Part shown: positions 7,315 to 15,816 of the stretch, in pieces | Position numbering within the stretch: the stretch's first letter is position 1 | How the letters are laid out: every line of letters starts with the position of its first letter | Assembly: GCA_029978705.1 (NCBI GenBank) | Contig: JAPOIY010000009.1 | Coordinates: 21,239-85,238 of the forward strand | Reading direction: 5' to 3' | From: Actinomycetota bacterium | Lineage (GTDB): Bacteria; Actinomycetota; Actinomycetes; S36-B12; GCA-2699445 | Length of the DNA: 64,000 nucleotides | Translations under genes and position numbers: made by a program | The notes under the pieces: model-generated | Databases searched by the model: none | Told to the model about the DNA's origin: nothing | What the model saw: the letters and a program-made list of their open reading frames with translations, nothing else

Positions 7315-9798
7315 ATGCTCAAGGTTCTGGCGTCTTCTGTTGTCGTCGCGATGCTTGCGGTACCGCTCTCCGGTGTCGCGACCGCGGACCCCGGCCCGTC
7401 TGGTCCTTCGGTCGTTCAGTCCGGTGATGTGTCCGCCGCGTCGGCCCGGACCCCGAAGCCGAAGGTGACCGTGGCGAAGTGCACGCCGCGGAAGAAGCCG
7501 GCGCGAGGGTACCCGGCGGCGCCGCAGGCGCAGTCCGCTGCAGCGAGAGCCAAGCAGACCCGGATGCTGAGCGGTTCGGTGTACTTCGCGCCGCGGGCGG
7601 CGCTGTCGCTTTCCCGGTTCACGATGAAGGACCGCAAGGGGTGCGTGGTGGCTCGCGGTGTGACCACCAGGACCGGTGGCTTCGCGGTGCCGTTCCGCAA
7701 GAGCCAACTGCCCCTGCTGCCGCTGACGGTGACGGTGAGGGGGGGCAAGGTCGCCGGTACGCGTTTCAAGGGTGTGATGCGTGCACGGGCATTCCAGCTG
7801 GGTCGCAAGGCGCCGGTGGTACAGGTGTCGTTGGTGTCATCCGCCGCGTCGAAGATGGCGAGCAAGCAGCAGGCTTATACGAAGTCGTCGAACAAGGTCA
7901 TGAGATCGCTGGGGTTCAAGAGCACAGCGTTGCCGTGGGCGCTGCAGTTCCGCAATAGCGTCGTCGGGTATCGGCAGTTGGCGCGCCAGGTCCGTGCCAC
8001 CAAGGGTGGCTTCGACGCCGTAGCGGCGAAAGCCGCCAGGAAGGCGCAGCGCAAGAAGCCGATGCGTGGGTTGAAGCCGGCCTCGGCGATGGACAGCGGA
8101 CCCAAGCAGGTCGCGCAGTCGGTGTCGGCCGCGGAGGCCGCGGATACCTCGGTATGTGATGTACCGGTGCCCGACACCGGGTACTCGGCGTCGGATGAGG
8201 TGGTCTCGAACGTCGCCGCGATCGGCATCGGCGGACTGCTGGAGTACGCGGGAGCAGCCACGACCTCGGCGGAGGGCATCACGGGGATGCTGCTGTCGCC
8301 GTTGGGAGCCGACGATGAGACGACCGTGCTGCAGTCGGATGTCAATGCGGTCTTCGAGGAGTTGACCTGCATCAGCGATCAGATGAGCTACCTGTCGCAT
8401 CAGATTGCGTACATGCAGTACACGATCGACATCTCCGCGGCATCCCAGTGCGCCTCCGATGTGAACAACTACTACTACGACTACTACACACTGCTTCAGA
8501 ACGCGTCGACGTGGCCGATCAACGCGCAGAACCAGGCGTTGATGGGTGACCTGCCGGAGTGGAAGGGGCTCAACACCACCTGCGCGCAGGACGTGAACAA
8601 CGCGCTGTTCGGTACTGCCGGCGGGCAGGCCTCGGCCTGGCAGCAGCTGAATCAGAACTACTCCTCCGGGGTGGAGTGGTACACGCAGGTTCAGGTCCAG
8701 GCCCTGCAGGCAAACCTGCAGTACTGGGGCCAGATCCTGTACTACGCGTTCATCCTCGAGAACGAGTACGACAACTTCTACGGGAACTGGGAGGATGCCG
8801 ACACCCTCGCCGGTGGCGACAACCCCACTGGCGACAGCCCGGTCTGTGACGCCGGAGCCACGTACACCACGCCGACCTACTGCGTGTATCAGGCGAATGT
8901 CACCGCCGCCTTCCCAGCCGACCTGTATAGCGACGAGATCGGCATCATCTCCTCCGGCACCGGTGTCAACGCGGTCCCCGGCGGCATGATCGCGTACAGC
9001 CCGTACAGCGGTTTGAGCGACTCGGCGTGGAACGACATCCCGGACACCAACGCCAACGCGAACGGCGCGAACAGTCCGACCGCGATGACAGGGCCATGGT
9101 GGTACAACATCTACCTGACCACCGTCGAGTACAGCCCGAACAACTACAGCGGTTCGCCGCCGGCCACGATGTACGCCAACGGTCAGTACTCGTGCGGCGA
9201 GGACGGCTACACCGGCGGATGCCTACCGACCGGCATGTGGGACTGGGCGTACGAGTCGGCCCAGTACTTCAATGACGAGTACGTGGATCCGGATGGCACC
9301 AAGGGGCAGATCAACCCGAACGGGTACGGCACCGCAGTGCAGACATTCTGGAACCCGCAGAACACCACCCGCACGTCGGTGACGTGGAGCGACGTATCTG
9401 AGCTCGCGGAGGAGGGGCCGCCGAACAACAGCAGTACGGACGATCTGATGACCGCGGAGGAGGTCTTCTACGACGCGATCAACCAGACCCCGTCGCCGTA
9501 TCCCTCGGAGTACGAGCCTGGCGGTGCGTGGTCGCAGTTCAGTGAGTCCAGCGCGAGCTACTGGACCGACGACACGACGTCGTGGATCAAGATGCAGGTC
9601 GACGCCATCCCGTCGGCGGGGGAGTTCCAGATCCAGTCGTGGATCGGGGCGCCGCTGGGCAACACCTCGGGCTGGACGGTGAAGAACCAGAACTCCATTC
9701 CGAACACGCCGATCATCGCCTACCTCAGCGGGCGGACCTGGTGGCCGGAGTCCGCGGAGGCGAACACCTTCATCCCGCCGACACCGCCCACCTCCTGA
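7315..9798 (+). CDS. Large secreted protein of unknown family, copy A (827 aa)
   Basis: I do not recognise this protein. It begins with a signal peptide (hydrophobic residues 3-18, likely cleavage after ATA at 22-24). Residues 45-265 are strongly basic (RTPKPK, TPRKKPARGY, RKAQRKKPMRGLKP) and include a possible beta-sandwich (about 85-165, with DRKGCVVARGVTTRTGGFAVPFR) like a carboxypeptidase-regulatory or transthyretin-type fold. From about 281 the protein becomes acidic and rich in Asn, Gln, Tyr, Trp and Ser, with very few Lys or Arg. Residues 296-331 form a hydrophobic stretch (VVSNVAAIGIGGLLEYAG) followed by a predicted helical region with Cys352 and Cys379. There are ten Cys in all: 56, 110, 281, 352, 379, 423, 511, 523, 627, 636. 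A second copy at 10824-13292 keeps all ten. Secretion is well supported; function is unknown (surface adhesin, toxin or enzyme are all possible). Confidence 0.85.
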   Translation: MLKVLASSVVVAMLAVPLSGVATADPGPSGPSVVQSGDVSAASARTPKPKVTVAKCTPRKKPARGYPAAPQAQSAAARAKQTRMLSGSVYFAPRAALSLSRFTMKDRKGCVVARGVTTRTGGFAVPFRKSQLPLLPLTVTVRGGKVAGTRFKGVMRARAFQLGRKAPVVQVSLVSSAASKMASKQQAYTKSSNKVMRSLGFKSTALPWALQFRNSVVGYRQLARQVRATKGGFDAVAAKAARKAQRKKPMRGLKPASAMDSGPKQVAQSVSAAEAADTSVCDVPVPDTGYSASDEVVSNVAAIGIGGLLEYAGAATTSAEGITGMLLSPLGADDETTVLQSDVNAVFEELTCISDQMSYLSHQIAYMQYTIDISAASQCASDVNNYYYDYYTLLQNASTWPINAQNQALMGDLPEWKGLNTTCAQDVNNALFGTAGGQASAWQQLNQNYSSGVEWYTQVQVQALQANLQYWGQILYYAFILENEYDNFYGNWEDADTLAGGDNPTGDSPVCDAGATYTTPTYCVYQANVTAAFPADLYSDEIGIISSGTGVNAVPGGMIAYSPYSGLSDSAWNDIPDTNANANGANSPTAMTGPWWYNIYLTTVEYSPNNYSGSPPATMYANGQYSCGEDGYTGGCLPTGMWDWAYESAQYFNDEYVDPDGTKGQINPNGYGTAVQTFWNPQNTTRTSVTWSDVSELAEEGPPNNSSTDDLMTAEEVFYDAINQTPSPYPSEYEPGGAWSQFSESSASYWTDDTTSWIKMQVDAIPSAGEFQIQSWIGAPLGNTSGWTVKNQNSIPNTPIIAYLSGRTWWPESAEANTFIPPTPPTS

Positions 9799-9804
9799 AC
9801 GCCC

Positions 9805-9837
9805 GGCCGCCCCAGCTACCCCCGTGCCGGGGCGGCC
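9805..9837 (+). terminator. GC-rich hairpin after copy A
   Basis: GGCCGCCCC at 9805-9813 pairs perfectly with GGGGCGGCC at 9829-9837, leaving a 15-base loop, 6 bases after the stop codon of the 827-residue protein. There is no T-tract, as in many actinobacterial terminators. It would separate copy A from the dehydrogenase gene, which has its own ribosome binding site. Confidence 0.5.
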
Positions 9838-9877
9838 ACGCCCCACTCCTATCGTGGAGCGACAGGAGGTGCATCCA

Positions 9878-10729
9878 GTGAGCACAGTGGCGGTCATCGG
9901 GGCAGGTCTAATGGGATCGGGCATCGCGCAGGTGTCGGCCGTGGCAGGACATGACGTCGTCATCCGAGACGTCGACGACGCCGCGATCGCGCGTGGGATG
10001 GCGGGAATCCAGAAGTCCCTGGAGCGGTTCGTGTCCAAGGGTGCCCTGAGCCAGGAAGAAGCCGACGCAGCCCTGGCCCGGATCGCGACGACCACGTCGC
10101 TGGAGGAGGCGGTCTCCGCCGCCGACATCGTGGTCGAGGCGGTGTTCGAGAACCTCGATGTCAAGACCGAGCTGTTCGCCGCCATCGACAAGGCCGCTCC
10201 GGAGGGCGCGGTCCTGGCCACCAACACGTCGGCCATCCCGATCACCCGGATCGCCGCCGCCACGAGCCGTCCCGAGAGCGTGGTCGGCACCCACTTCTTC
10301 TCGCCCGTGCCGATGATGCAGCTGTGCGAACTCGTCCGCGGCTACAAGACCAGCGACGAGACCCTCGAGCGGGCCCGGGAATACGCCGAGAGCGTCGGCA
10401 AGACGTGTGTGGTCGTCAACCGCGACGTCGCCGGTTTTGTCACGACCCGTCTCATCGCCGCACTGTGCATGGAGGCGGCCCGCCTCGTGGAGAACGGCGT
10501 GGCGACGGCCGAGGATGTGGATGTGGCCTGCCGCCTCGGGTTCGGTCATGCCATGGGGCCGCTGCAGACGGCGGACCTCACCGGTGTCGACATCCTCACC
10601 AACGCCTCGCAGAACATCTACAACGACACCCAGGACGAGAAGTTCGCACCGCCCGAACTGCTCCAGCGGATGGTCGTCGCGGGTGATCTGGGCCGTAAGA
10701 CCGGGACCGGCTTCTACACCTACGACTAG
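9878..10729 (+). CDS. hbd: 3-hydroxybutyryl-CoA dehydrogenase
   Basis: NAD(P)-dependent oxidoreductase interconverting acetoacetyl-CoA and 3-hydroxybutyryl-CoA (283 residues). The Rossmann motif GAGLMGSG is at residues 8-15. The family features follow: DIVVEAVFENLDVKTELF, ATNTSAIPITRIA, GTHFFSPVPMMQLCELV with the catalytic His, and the C-terminal GFGHAMGPLQTADLTGVD and LGRKTGTGFYTYD. The segment where most family members have GFVVNR reads GFVTTRL here, so the usual Asn is Thr. GTG at 9878 is set by AGGAGG at 9864-9869. The product fits with the thiolase (54657), crotonyl-CoA carboxylase/reductase (30842) and ethylmalonyl-CoA mutase (13372) in this window. It sits oddly between the two paralogous secreted-protein genes. 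Confidence 0.9.
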   Translation: MSTVAVIGAGLMGSGIAQVSAVAGHDVVIRDVDDAAIARGMAGIQKSLERFVSKGALSQEEADAALARIATTTSLEEAVSAADIVVEAVFENLDVKTELFAAIDKAAPEGAVLATNTSAIPITRIAAATSRPESVVGTHFFSPVPMMQLCELVRGYKTSDETLERAREYAESVGKTCVVVNRDVAGFVTTRLIAALCMEAARLVENGVATAEDVDVACRLGFGHAMGPLQTADLTGVDILTNASQNIYNDTQDEKFAPPELLQRMVVAGDLGRKTGTGFYTYD

Positions 10730-10810
10730 CTCGGTGCGCAGAGGATTCACTCCGCTCCCATCCGCCTCGCGGGATCGCCCGATCGACATGAGTGATCGCC
10801 GTTGGCGCAT

Positions 10811-10816
10811 TACCGT
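10811..10816 (+). promoter_or_regulatory. Candidate -10 box, leaderless mRNA
   Basis: TACCGT fits TANNNT and ends 7 bases before the ATG at 10824, the same geometry as in front of copy A. No Shine-Dalgarno sequence is visible. The match is weaker than TAGAAT upstream of copy A. Confidence 0.35.
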
Positions 10817-10823
10817 GAAGATC

Positions 10824-13292
10824 ATGCACAAGACTTTGGTGATCTCCACTGTTGTGGCCCTGACCGGTCTGATGATGACGCCCGCCTCGGCCACGGCGGC
10901 GACACCGGCCCACGCTCCGGGCGTCGCCCGCGATACCGCGGTGACCCGGCAGGCGCGCACGCCCAAGCCGCACGTGACCGTCGGCAGGTGTTCGCCACGC
11001 AAGAAGCCGGCCAGGGGATACGTGCGCACCACCGTGGCAGCCGACGCAGCCCGGACCGACCGCCTCCGCGTCCTCGACGCCTGGGCGTATCTCGGACCGC
11101 GGGCAGGTGTGGCGCGGGGCAAGGTCACGGTGCAGGACCGCAAGGGGTGTGTCGTCGCCCGGGGGGTGACCACGGCAACGGGCACCTTCGCGGTGCCCTT
11201 CCGCAGGACGGCTCTGCCACGCCTGCCCCTGACCGTCAAGGTGAAGGGCGGCACCGCGGCGGGCAAGCGGTTCCACGGGACCATGCGGGCGCGCGTCTTC
11301 ACGTTGGCGAAGCGGGCTCCCACGACGCAGATCTCCGTGGTGTCGACCGCCGCATCCCGCATGGCCGACCAGCACCGCGGCTACGCCCGGTCGTGGAAGC
11401 AGGCGATGCGCAGTCTCGGGTTCAGCCGCACCGCCCAATCCTGGTCCCTTCAGTTCCGCAACAGCCACGTCGGCTACCGACAGTTGATACGCAAGATCCG
11501 GCGCGCCGACGGGGGCGTGGACGGCTTCACGAAGCAGCTCGCGCGCCATGCCAAGAGCGGCCAACGCATCAAGGGGTTGCGGCCCAGTTCCGCGACCGCC
11601 AGTGGGCCGAAGCGGTACGGGGCGCAACAGGTGTCAGCCGCGGCGGCAGCTGACAGTTCGGTGTGTGACGTGGCCGTGCCCACCAGCGGGACCTCCCCCT
11701 CGGAGCAGATCGTGGCGAACGTCGCGGCGATCGGGATCGGCGGGTTGCTGGAGTACGCGGGCACTCCTGCGACATCCGCGGAAGGCATCACCGGAATGTT
11801 GCTGTCCCCCTTGGGGGCGGGCTCCGAGGAGACGGTTCAGCAGGATGACGTGAACGCGGTCATGTCGGAGCTCACGTGCATCAGCGAACAGATCGGCTAT
11901 CTGTCCGACCAGTTGGCGTACATGCAGTACACGATCGACATCTCCGGTTCCGAGCAGTGCGCCTCTGACGTGTCGACTTACTTCTACGACTACAACCAGC
12001 TGCTGAACAACGCGTCGCAGTTCCCGATCAATGCCCAGAACACGTCGTTGCTGGACGACCTGCCGCAGTGGGACGGGTTGAACACCTCCTGCGCCGAGGA
12101 CGTGAACGACTCCCTGTTCGGAACCGCGGGCGGCGAGGCCTCGGCATGGCAACAGCTCAACGAGAACTACTCGTCCGGAGTCGAGTGGTACACGCAGTGG
12201 CAGGTGCAGGCACTGCAAGCGAACCTGCAGTACTGGGGCACGATCCTGTACCAGGCGTTCGTGCTGGAGAACGAGTACTACAACTTCTACGGCCAGTGGG
12301 AGAACGCGGATATCATCGCCGGGGGCAGCAACGCGAGCGGTGACAGTCCCGTGTGCGCCAGCGGGTCCCTGGCCACGTCGCCCAACTACTGCGTGTACCA
12401 GTCGAACATCACCGCAGCCTTCCCTGACGACCTGTACAGCGACGAGATCGGCATCATCTCGTCGGGTACGGGCGTGAATGCGATTCCGGGCGGCATGGTC
12501 GCGTTCCCGCCAAACGAGATCTCAGGCTCAGCGCTGCACTACATCCAGGACACCAACGCTGACGCCAACCAGTTCTACACGCCGACCGCCATGACCGGTC
12601 CCTACTGGTACAACATGTACCTCAGTGGCGTGGAGTACAGCCCCAGTCAGTGGAGCGGCTCGCCGCCGGTCACGATCTACGCGACAGGCGTGTTCGATTG
12701 CGACACGTCCTGGGGTGGCTGCCTGCCGACCGGCTTCTACGACTTCGCGTCCGAGGCGTCGCGATACTTCAACCTCGAGACGTACGACCCGGTCGGTGAC
12801 GAGTACCAGATCAACCCCAACGGGTACGGCTCCGCGGTGCAGACGTTCTGGAATCCGCAGAACACGAATCGGGCGTCGGTGTCCTGGAGCGAGGTCTCTG
12901 AGTTGGGGCAGGACGGCCCGCCCAACTCCGGCAGCAGCACCGACAAGATGGCGGCCGAGCAGGTGTTCTACGACGCCATCAACCAGACACCGGCGCCCTA
13001 TCCCTCGGAGTACGCCGACGGCGGCGCCTGGTCTCAGTTCAGTGAGTCGAGCGCCAGTTACTGGACCGATGACACCACGTCCTCCATCTGGCTGCAGGCC
13101 ACCGCCGTCCTTGGTGACTTCGACATCACCGCGAGCATCGCCGCCCCGCTGGGCAACAGGAGCGGATGGAAGGTGACGGATCAGAATTCCATCCCGAACA
13201 CCCCGATCTTCGCGTTCCTGAGCGGCCGCACCTGGTGGCCCGGTTCCTCGAGCGCGTCGACCTTCGAACCGCCGAACCCGCCGACGTCGTGA
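10824..13292 (+). CDS. Large secreted protein of unknown family, copy B (822 aa)
   Basis: Paralogue of the protein at 7315-9798. The signal peptide (residues 1 to about 25, MHKTLVISTVVALTGLMM) is followed by the same RTPKPHVTV/CSPRKKPARGY basic region, the same DRKGCVVARGVTT segment, the same hydrophobic stretch (residues 297-331) and the same acidic, aromatic, Asn/Gln-rich C-terminal part. All ten Cys are kept (56, 109, 281, 352, 379, 423, 511, 523, 626, 633). In residues 431-480, 44 of 50 positions are identical to copy A, while the N-terminal third is much less similar. The two align without gaps from about residue 281 to about 560. An in-frame reading further upstream overlaps the dehydrogenase gene and lacks a signal peptide, so I chose 10824. 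The function is unknown. Confidence 0.85.
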   Translation: MHKTLVISTVVALTGLMMTPASATAATPAHAPGVARDTAVTRQARTPKPHVTVGRCSPRKKPARGYVRTTVAADAARTDRLRVLDAWAYLGPRAGVARGKVTVQDRKGCVVARGVTTATGTFAVPFRRTALPRLPLTVKVKGGTAAGKRFHGTMRARVFTLAKRAPTTQISVVSTAASRMADQHRGYARSWKQAMRSLGFSRTAQSWSLQFRNSHVGYRQLIRKIRRADGGVDGFTKQLARHAKSGQRIKGLRPSSATASGPKRYGAQQVSAAAAADSSVCDVAVPTSGTSPSEQIVANVAAIGIGGLLEYAGTPATSAEGITGMLLSPLGAGSEETVQQDDVNAVMSELTCISEQIGYLSDQLAYMQYTIDISGSEQCASDVSTYFYDYNQLLNNASQFPINAQNTSLLDDLPQWDGLNTSCAEDVNDSLFGTAGGEASAWQQLNENYSSGVEWYTQWQVQALQANLQYWGTILYQAFVLENEYYNFYGQWENADIIAGGSNASGDSPVCASGSLATSPNYCVYQSNITAAFPDDLYSDEIGIISSGTGVNAIPGGMVAFPPNEISGSALHYIQDTNADANQFYTPTAMTGPYWYNMYLSGVEYSPSQWSGSPPVTIYATGVFDCDTSWGGCLPTGFYDFASEASRYFNLETYDPVGDEYQINPNGYGSAVQTFWNPQNTNRASVSWSEVSELGQDGPPNSGSSTDKMAAEQVFYDAINQTPAPYPSEYADGGAWSQFSESSASYWTDDTTSSIWLQATAVLGDFDITASIAAPLGNRSGWKVTDQNSIPNTPIFAFLSGRTWWPGSSSASTFEPPNPPTS

Positions 13293-13371
13293 TCCCCATG
13301 CGAGGGCGGTTTCCGGGCAGGACAGGCCTTCCCATAACCTGAAGGGACGTTCCCCACTGCAGGAGGCCCCC

Positions 13372-15366
13372 GTGATGCACGCCAAGGACCGGCCGTGGAT
13401 GATGCGGACCTACGCCGGGCACTCGTCGGCGAAGGAGTCCAACGAGCTGTACCGGCGGAACCTCGCCAAGGGCCAGACCGGCCTGTCGGTCGCCTTCGAC
13501 CTGCCCACGCAGACCGGCTACGACCCCGACAGCGAACTGGCCCGCGGCGAGGTCGGCAAGGTCGGGGTGCCGGTCACCCACATCGGCGACATGCGGGCCC
13601 TCTTCGCGGACATCCCCCTGGGCGAGATGAACACGTCCATGACGATCAATGCGACGGCCATGTGGCTGCTGGCTCTCTACCAGGCCGTCGCCGAGGAGCA
13701 GGGAGCCGACGCGTCCGCGCTCCAGGGCACCACCCAGAACGACATCATCAAGGAGTACCTGTCCCGCGGCACGTACGTGTTCCCACCCGGTCCCAGCCTC
13801 CGGCTGATCACCGACATGATCGCCTACACCGTCACGACCATCCCCAAGTGGAACCCGATCAACATCTGCAGCTACCACCTGCAGGAGGCGGGGGCGACCC
13901 CGGGGCAGGAGATCGCTTATGCGCTGAGCACGGCCATGGCCGTCCTCGACTCGGTACGTGACTCCGGTCAGGTGCCCCCGGAGGAGTTCGGCAAGGTCGT
14001 CGCCCGGATCTCGTTCTTCGTCAACGCCGGTGTCCGGTTCGTCGAGGAGATGTGCAAGATGAAGGCGTTCGTCCAGTTGTGGGACGAGATCGCCGCTGAA
14101 CGCTACGGCGTCACCGACCCCAAGGAGCGCCGGTTCCGCTACGGCGTGCAGGTGAACTCGCTGGGCCTCACCGAGGCGCAGCCCGAGAACAACATCCAGC
14201 GCATCGTCCTGGAGATGCTCGCCGTGACCCTGAGCAAGGACGCCCGCGCCCGCGCGGTGCAACTGCCCGCCTGGAACGAGGCGTTGGGGCTGCCGCGGCC
14301 GTGGGACCAGCAGTGGAGCCTGCGCATCCAACAGGTCCTGGCGTACGAGTCCGACCTGTTGGAGTACGACGACATCTTCGCCGGCAGTGCGGTGATCGAG
14401 GCGAAGGTGGCCGAACTGGTCGCCGGGGCGAAGGAGGAGATCGCCCGTATCCACGACCTGGGCGGAGCCGTCGCCGCTGTCGAGTCGGGGTACATGAAGC
14501 AGCAACTCGTTGCCTCCCATGCGGCCCGGCGGGCGCGGATCGAGACCGGTGAGGACGTGGTGATCGGGGTCAACAAGTTCGAGACCACCGAGCAGAACCC
14601 CCTCCTGGTCGACCTCGATGCGGCGATCCAGACGGTCGACCCCGAGGTCGAAGCGGCCGCCATCGCGGCGGTCCGGCAGTGGCGTGCGGCCCGGGACGAG
14701 GAGGCGGCCACCGCGGCGCTGGCTCACCTCAAGGAGCAGGCAGCCACCACCGAGAACCTGATGGCGGCGACGCTGGCCTGCGCGCGCGCCGGGGTGACCA
14801 CCGGTGAATGGGCCGGGGCGCTGCGCGAGGTCTTCGGCGAGTACCGGGCCCCGACCGGCGTCAGCGGCGTCGTCGGGGTTGCCGAGGCGGGGGAGTCGCT
14901 CACCGCCGTGCGCGACTCGGTCGCGGCGACCGGGGCCGCGATCGGCGGCCGGCTGCGTATGCTCGTCGGCAAACCCGGCCTGGACGGCCACAGCAACGGC
15001 GCCGAGCAGATCGCCGTCCGGGCCCGCGACGCCGGCTTCGAGGTGATCTATCAGGGCATCCGGCTCACCCCCGCGCAGATCGTGGCGGCAGCCGTCGCCG
15101 AGGACGTGCACGTCGTCGGCCTGTCGATCCTGTCGGGGTCCCACATGGAGCTGGTCCCCGACGTACTCGCGGGGCTGCGGGAGGCTGGGCTCGACGATGT
15201 CCCGGTGGTGGTGGGAGGCATCATTCCCGACAGTGATGCGGCCGCGCTGGAGGCCGCCGGGGTGGCAGCGGTCTTCACCCCCAAGGACTACGACGCCAAC
15301 GCCATCATGCAGTCGGTGGTCGACGCGATCCGCGCCGCACACGGGCTGGACCCGCAGGTTGCCTGA
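13372..15366 (+). CDS. meaA: Ethylmalonyl-CoA mutase (MeaA type)
   Basis: Adenosylcobalamin-dependent carbon-skeleton mutase converting ethylmalonyl-CoA to methylsuccinyl-CoA in the ethylmalonyl-CoA pathway. The 664 residues carry the substrate-binding barrel (RTYAGHSSAKESNELYRR, AFDLPTQTGYDPD, TTQNDIIKEYLSRG, ICSYHLQEAGA) and a C-terminal B12 domain with the DxHxxG motif (Asp538, His540, Gly543). Very close agreement with actinobacterial MeaA, as I remember it, separates it from methylmalonyl-CoA mutase. AGGAGG at 13361-13366 allows GTG 13372 (5 bases) or ATG 13375 (8 bases); the second is equally good. The partner steps are carried out by Ccr (30842) and the epimerase (51220). ArfB begins 6 bases after its stop. 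Confidence 0.92.
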   Translation: MMHAKDRPWMMRTYAGHSSAKESNELYRRNLAKGQTGLSVAFDLPTQTGYDPDSELARGEVGKVGVPVTHIGDMRALFADIPLGEMNTSMTINATAMWLLALYQAVAEEQGADASALQGTTQNDIIKEYLSRGTYVFPPGPSLRLITDMIAYTVTTIPKWNPINICSYHLQEAGATPGQEIAYALSTAMAVLDSVRDSGQVPPEEFGKVVARISFFVNAGVRFVEEMCKMKAFVQLWDEIAAERYGVTDPKERRFRYGVQVNSLGLTEAQPENNIQRIVLEMLAVTLSKDARARAVQLPAWNEALGLPRPWDQQWSLRIQQVLAYESDLLEYDDIFAGSAVIEAKVAELVAGAKEEIARIHDLGGAVAAVESGYMKQQLVASHAARRARIETGEDVVIGVNKFETTEQNPLLVDLDAAIQTVDPEVEAAAIAAVRQWRAARDEEAATAALAHLKEQAATTENLMAATLACARAGVTTGEWAGALREVFGEYRAPTGVSGVVGVAEAGESLTAVRDSVAATGAAIGGRLRMLVGKPGLDGHSNGAEQIAVRARDAGFEVIYQGIRLTPAQIVAAAVAEDVHVVGLSILSGSHMELVPDVLAGLREAGLDDVPVVVGGIIPDSDAAALEAAGVAAVFTPKDYDANAIMQSVVDAIRAAHGLDPQVA

Positions 15367-15372
15367 CGACTC

Positions 15373-15807
15373 ATGGACGACGTCGCGGGCGATCTGACGG
15401 TCAGTCGCTCGCTCGTCATCCCCGCCGCCGAACTGGAGTGGCGGTTCTCGCGCTCCTCGGGTCCGGGCGGCCAGTCCGTCAACACGAGCGACTCCCGGGT
15501 GGAATTGTCGTGGGACCCCCGCACCTCGTTGACGCTGACGGACTCCCAGCGGGCCCGCCTGACGGCCCGGGCCGAACTGACAGCGCGTGGGCTGACCGTG
15601 GTGGCCGCCGAGCACCGCAGCCAGTGGCAGAACCGGCGGGCGGCCCGGATCCGCCTTGCGGAGCGGGTCGTGGCAGCGTTGGCGCCACCCCCGCGGAGGC
15701 GTCGGCGCACCCGCCCCACGCGGTCCTCGGTGGACCGGCGCATCTCCGCCAAGCGGCGCCGGTCGGAGATCAAGCGGGGCCGGGGGCGCCTCTCCGACGA
15801 CGGCTGA
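15373..15807 (+). CDS. arfB: Peptidyl-tRNA hydrolase ArfB (ribosome rescue, GGQ domain)
   Basis: A 144-residue class I release-factor-like protein lacking codon-recognition domains. The catalytic GGQ is at residues 32-34 in RSSGPGGQSVNT, followed by SRVEL as in ArfB/YaeJ. The C-terminus is very basic (PPPRRRRRTRPTRSS...RRISAKRRRSEIKRGRG), the tail that enters the empty mRNA channel of stalled ribosomes. It would hydrolyse peptidyl-tRNA on non-stop complexes. ATG at 15373 lies 6 bases after the meaA stop, so the gene may be cotranscribed with meaA although the functions are unrelated. Its end faces the SGNH hydrolase gene with 9 bases between them. Confidence 0.9.
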   Translation: MDDVAGDLTVSRSLVIPAAELEWRFSRSSGPGGQSVNTSDSRVELSWDPRTSLTLTDSQRARLTARAELTARGLTVVAAEHRSQWQNRRAARIRLAERVVAALAPPPRRRRRTRPTRSSVDRRISAKRRRSEIKRGRGRLSDDG

Positions 15808-15816
15808 GGCGATAGC

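Noticed and set aside
7236..10754. Short motif CACTCCG 76-79 bases upstream of both paralogous genes
   Set aside because: A 7-base match in similar positions is too short to separate from chance without other genomes.
10407..10823. N-terminal extension of the second large secreted protein
   Set aside because: It overlaps the dehydrogenase gene in another frame and would hide the signal peptide; the start at 10824 matches the paralogue.
13126..15615. An 829-codon open frame on the minus strand under meaA
   Set aside because: It lies wholly opposite well-conserved genes, has repetitive Gly/Arg/Asp/His composition and no domain or ribosome site. Long antisense frames are expected at this GC content.
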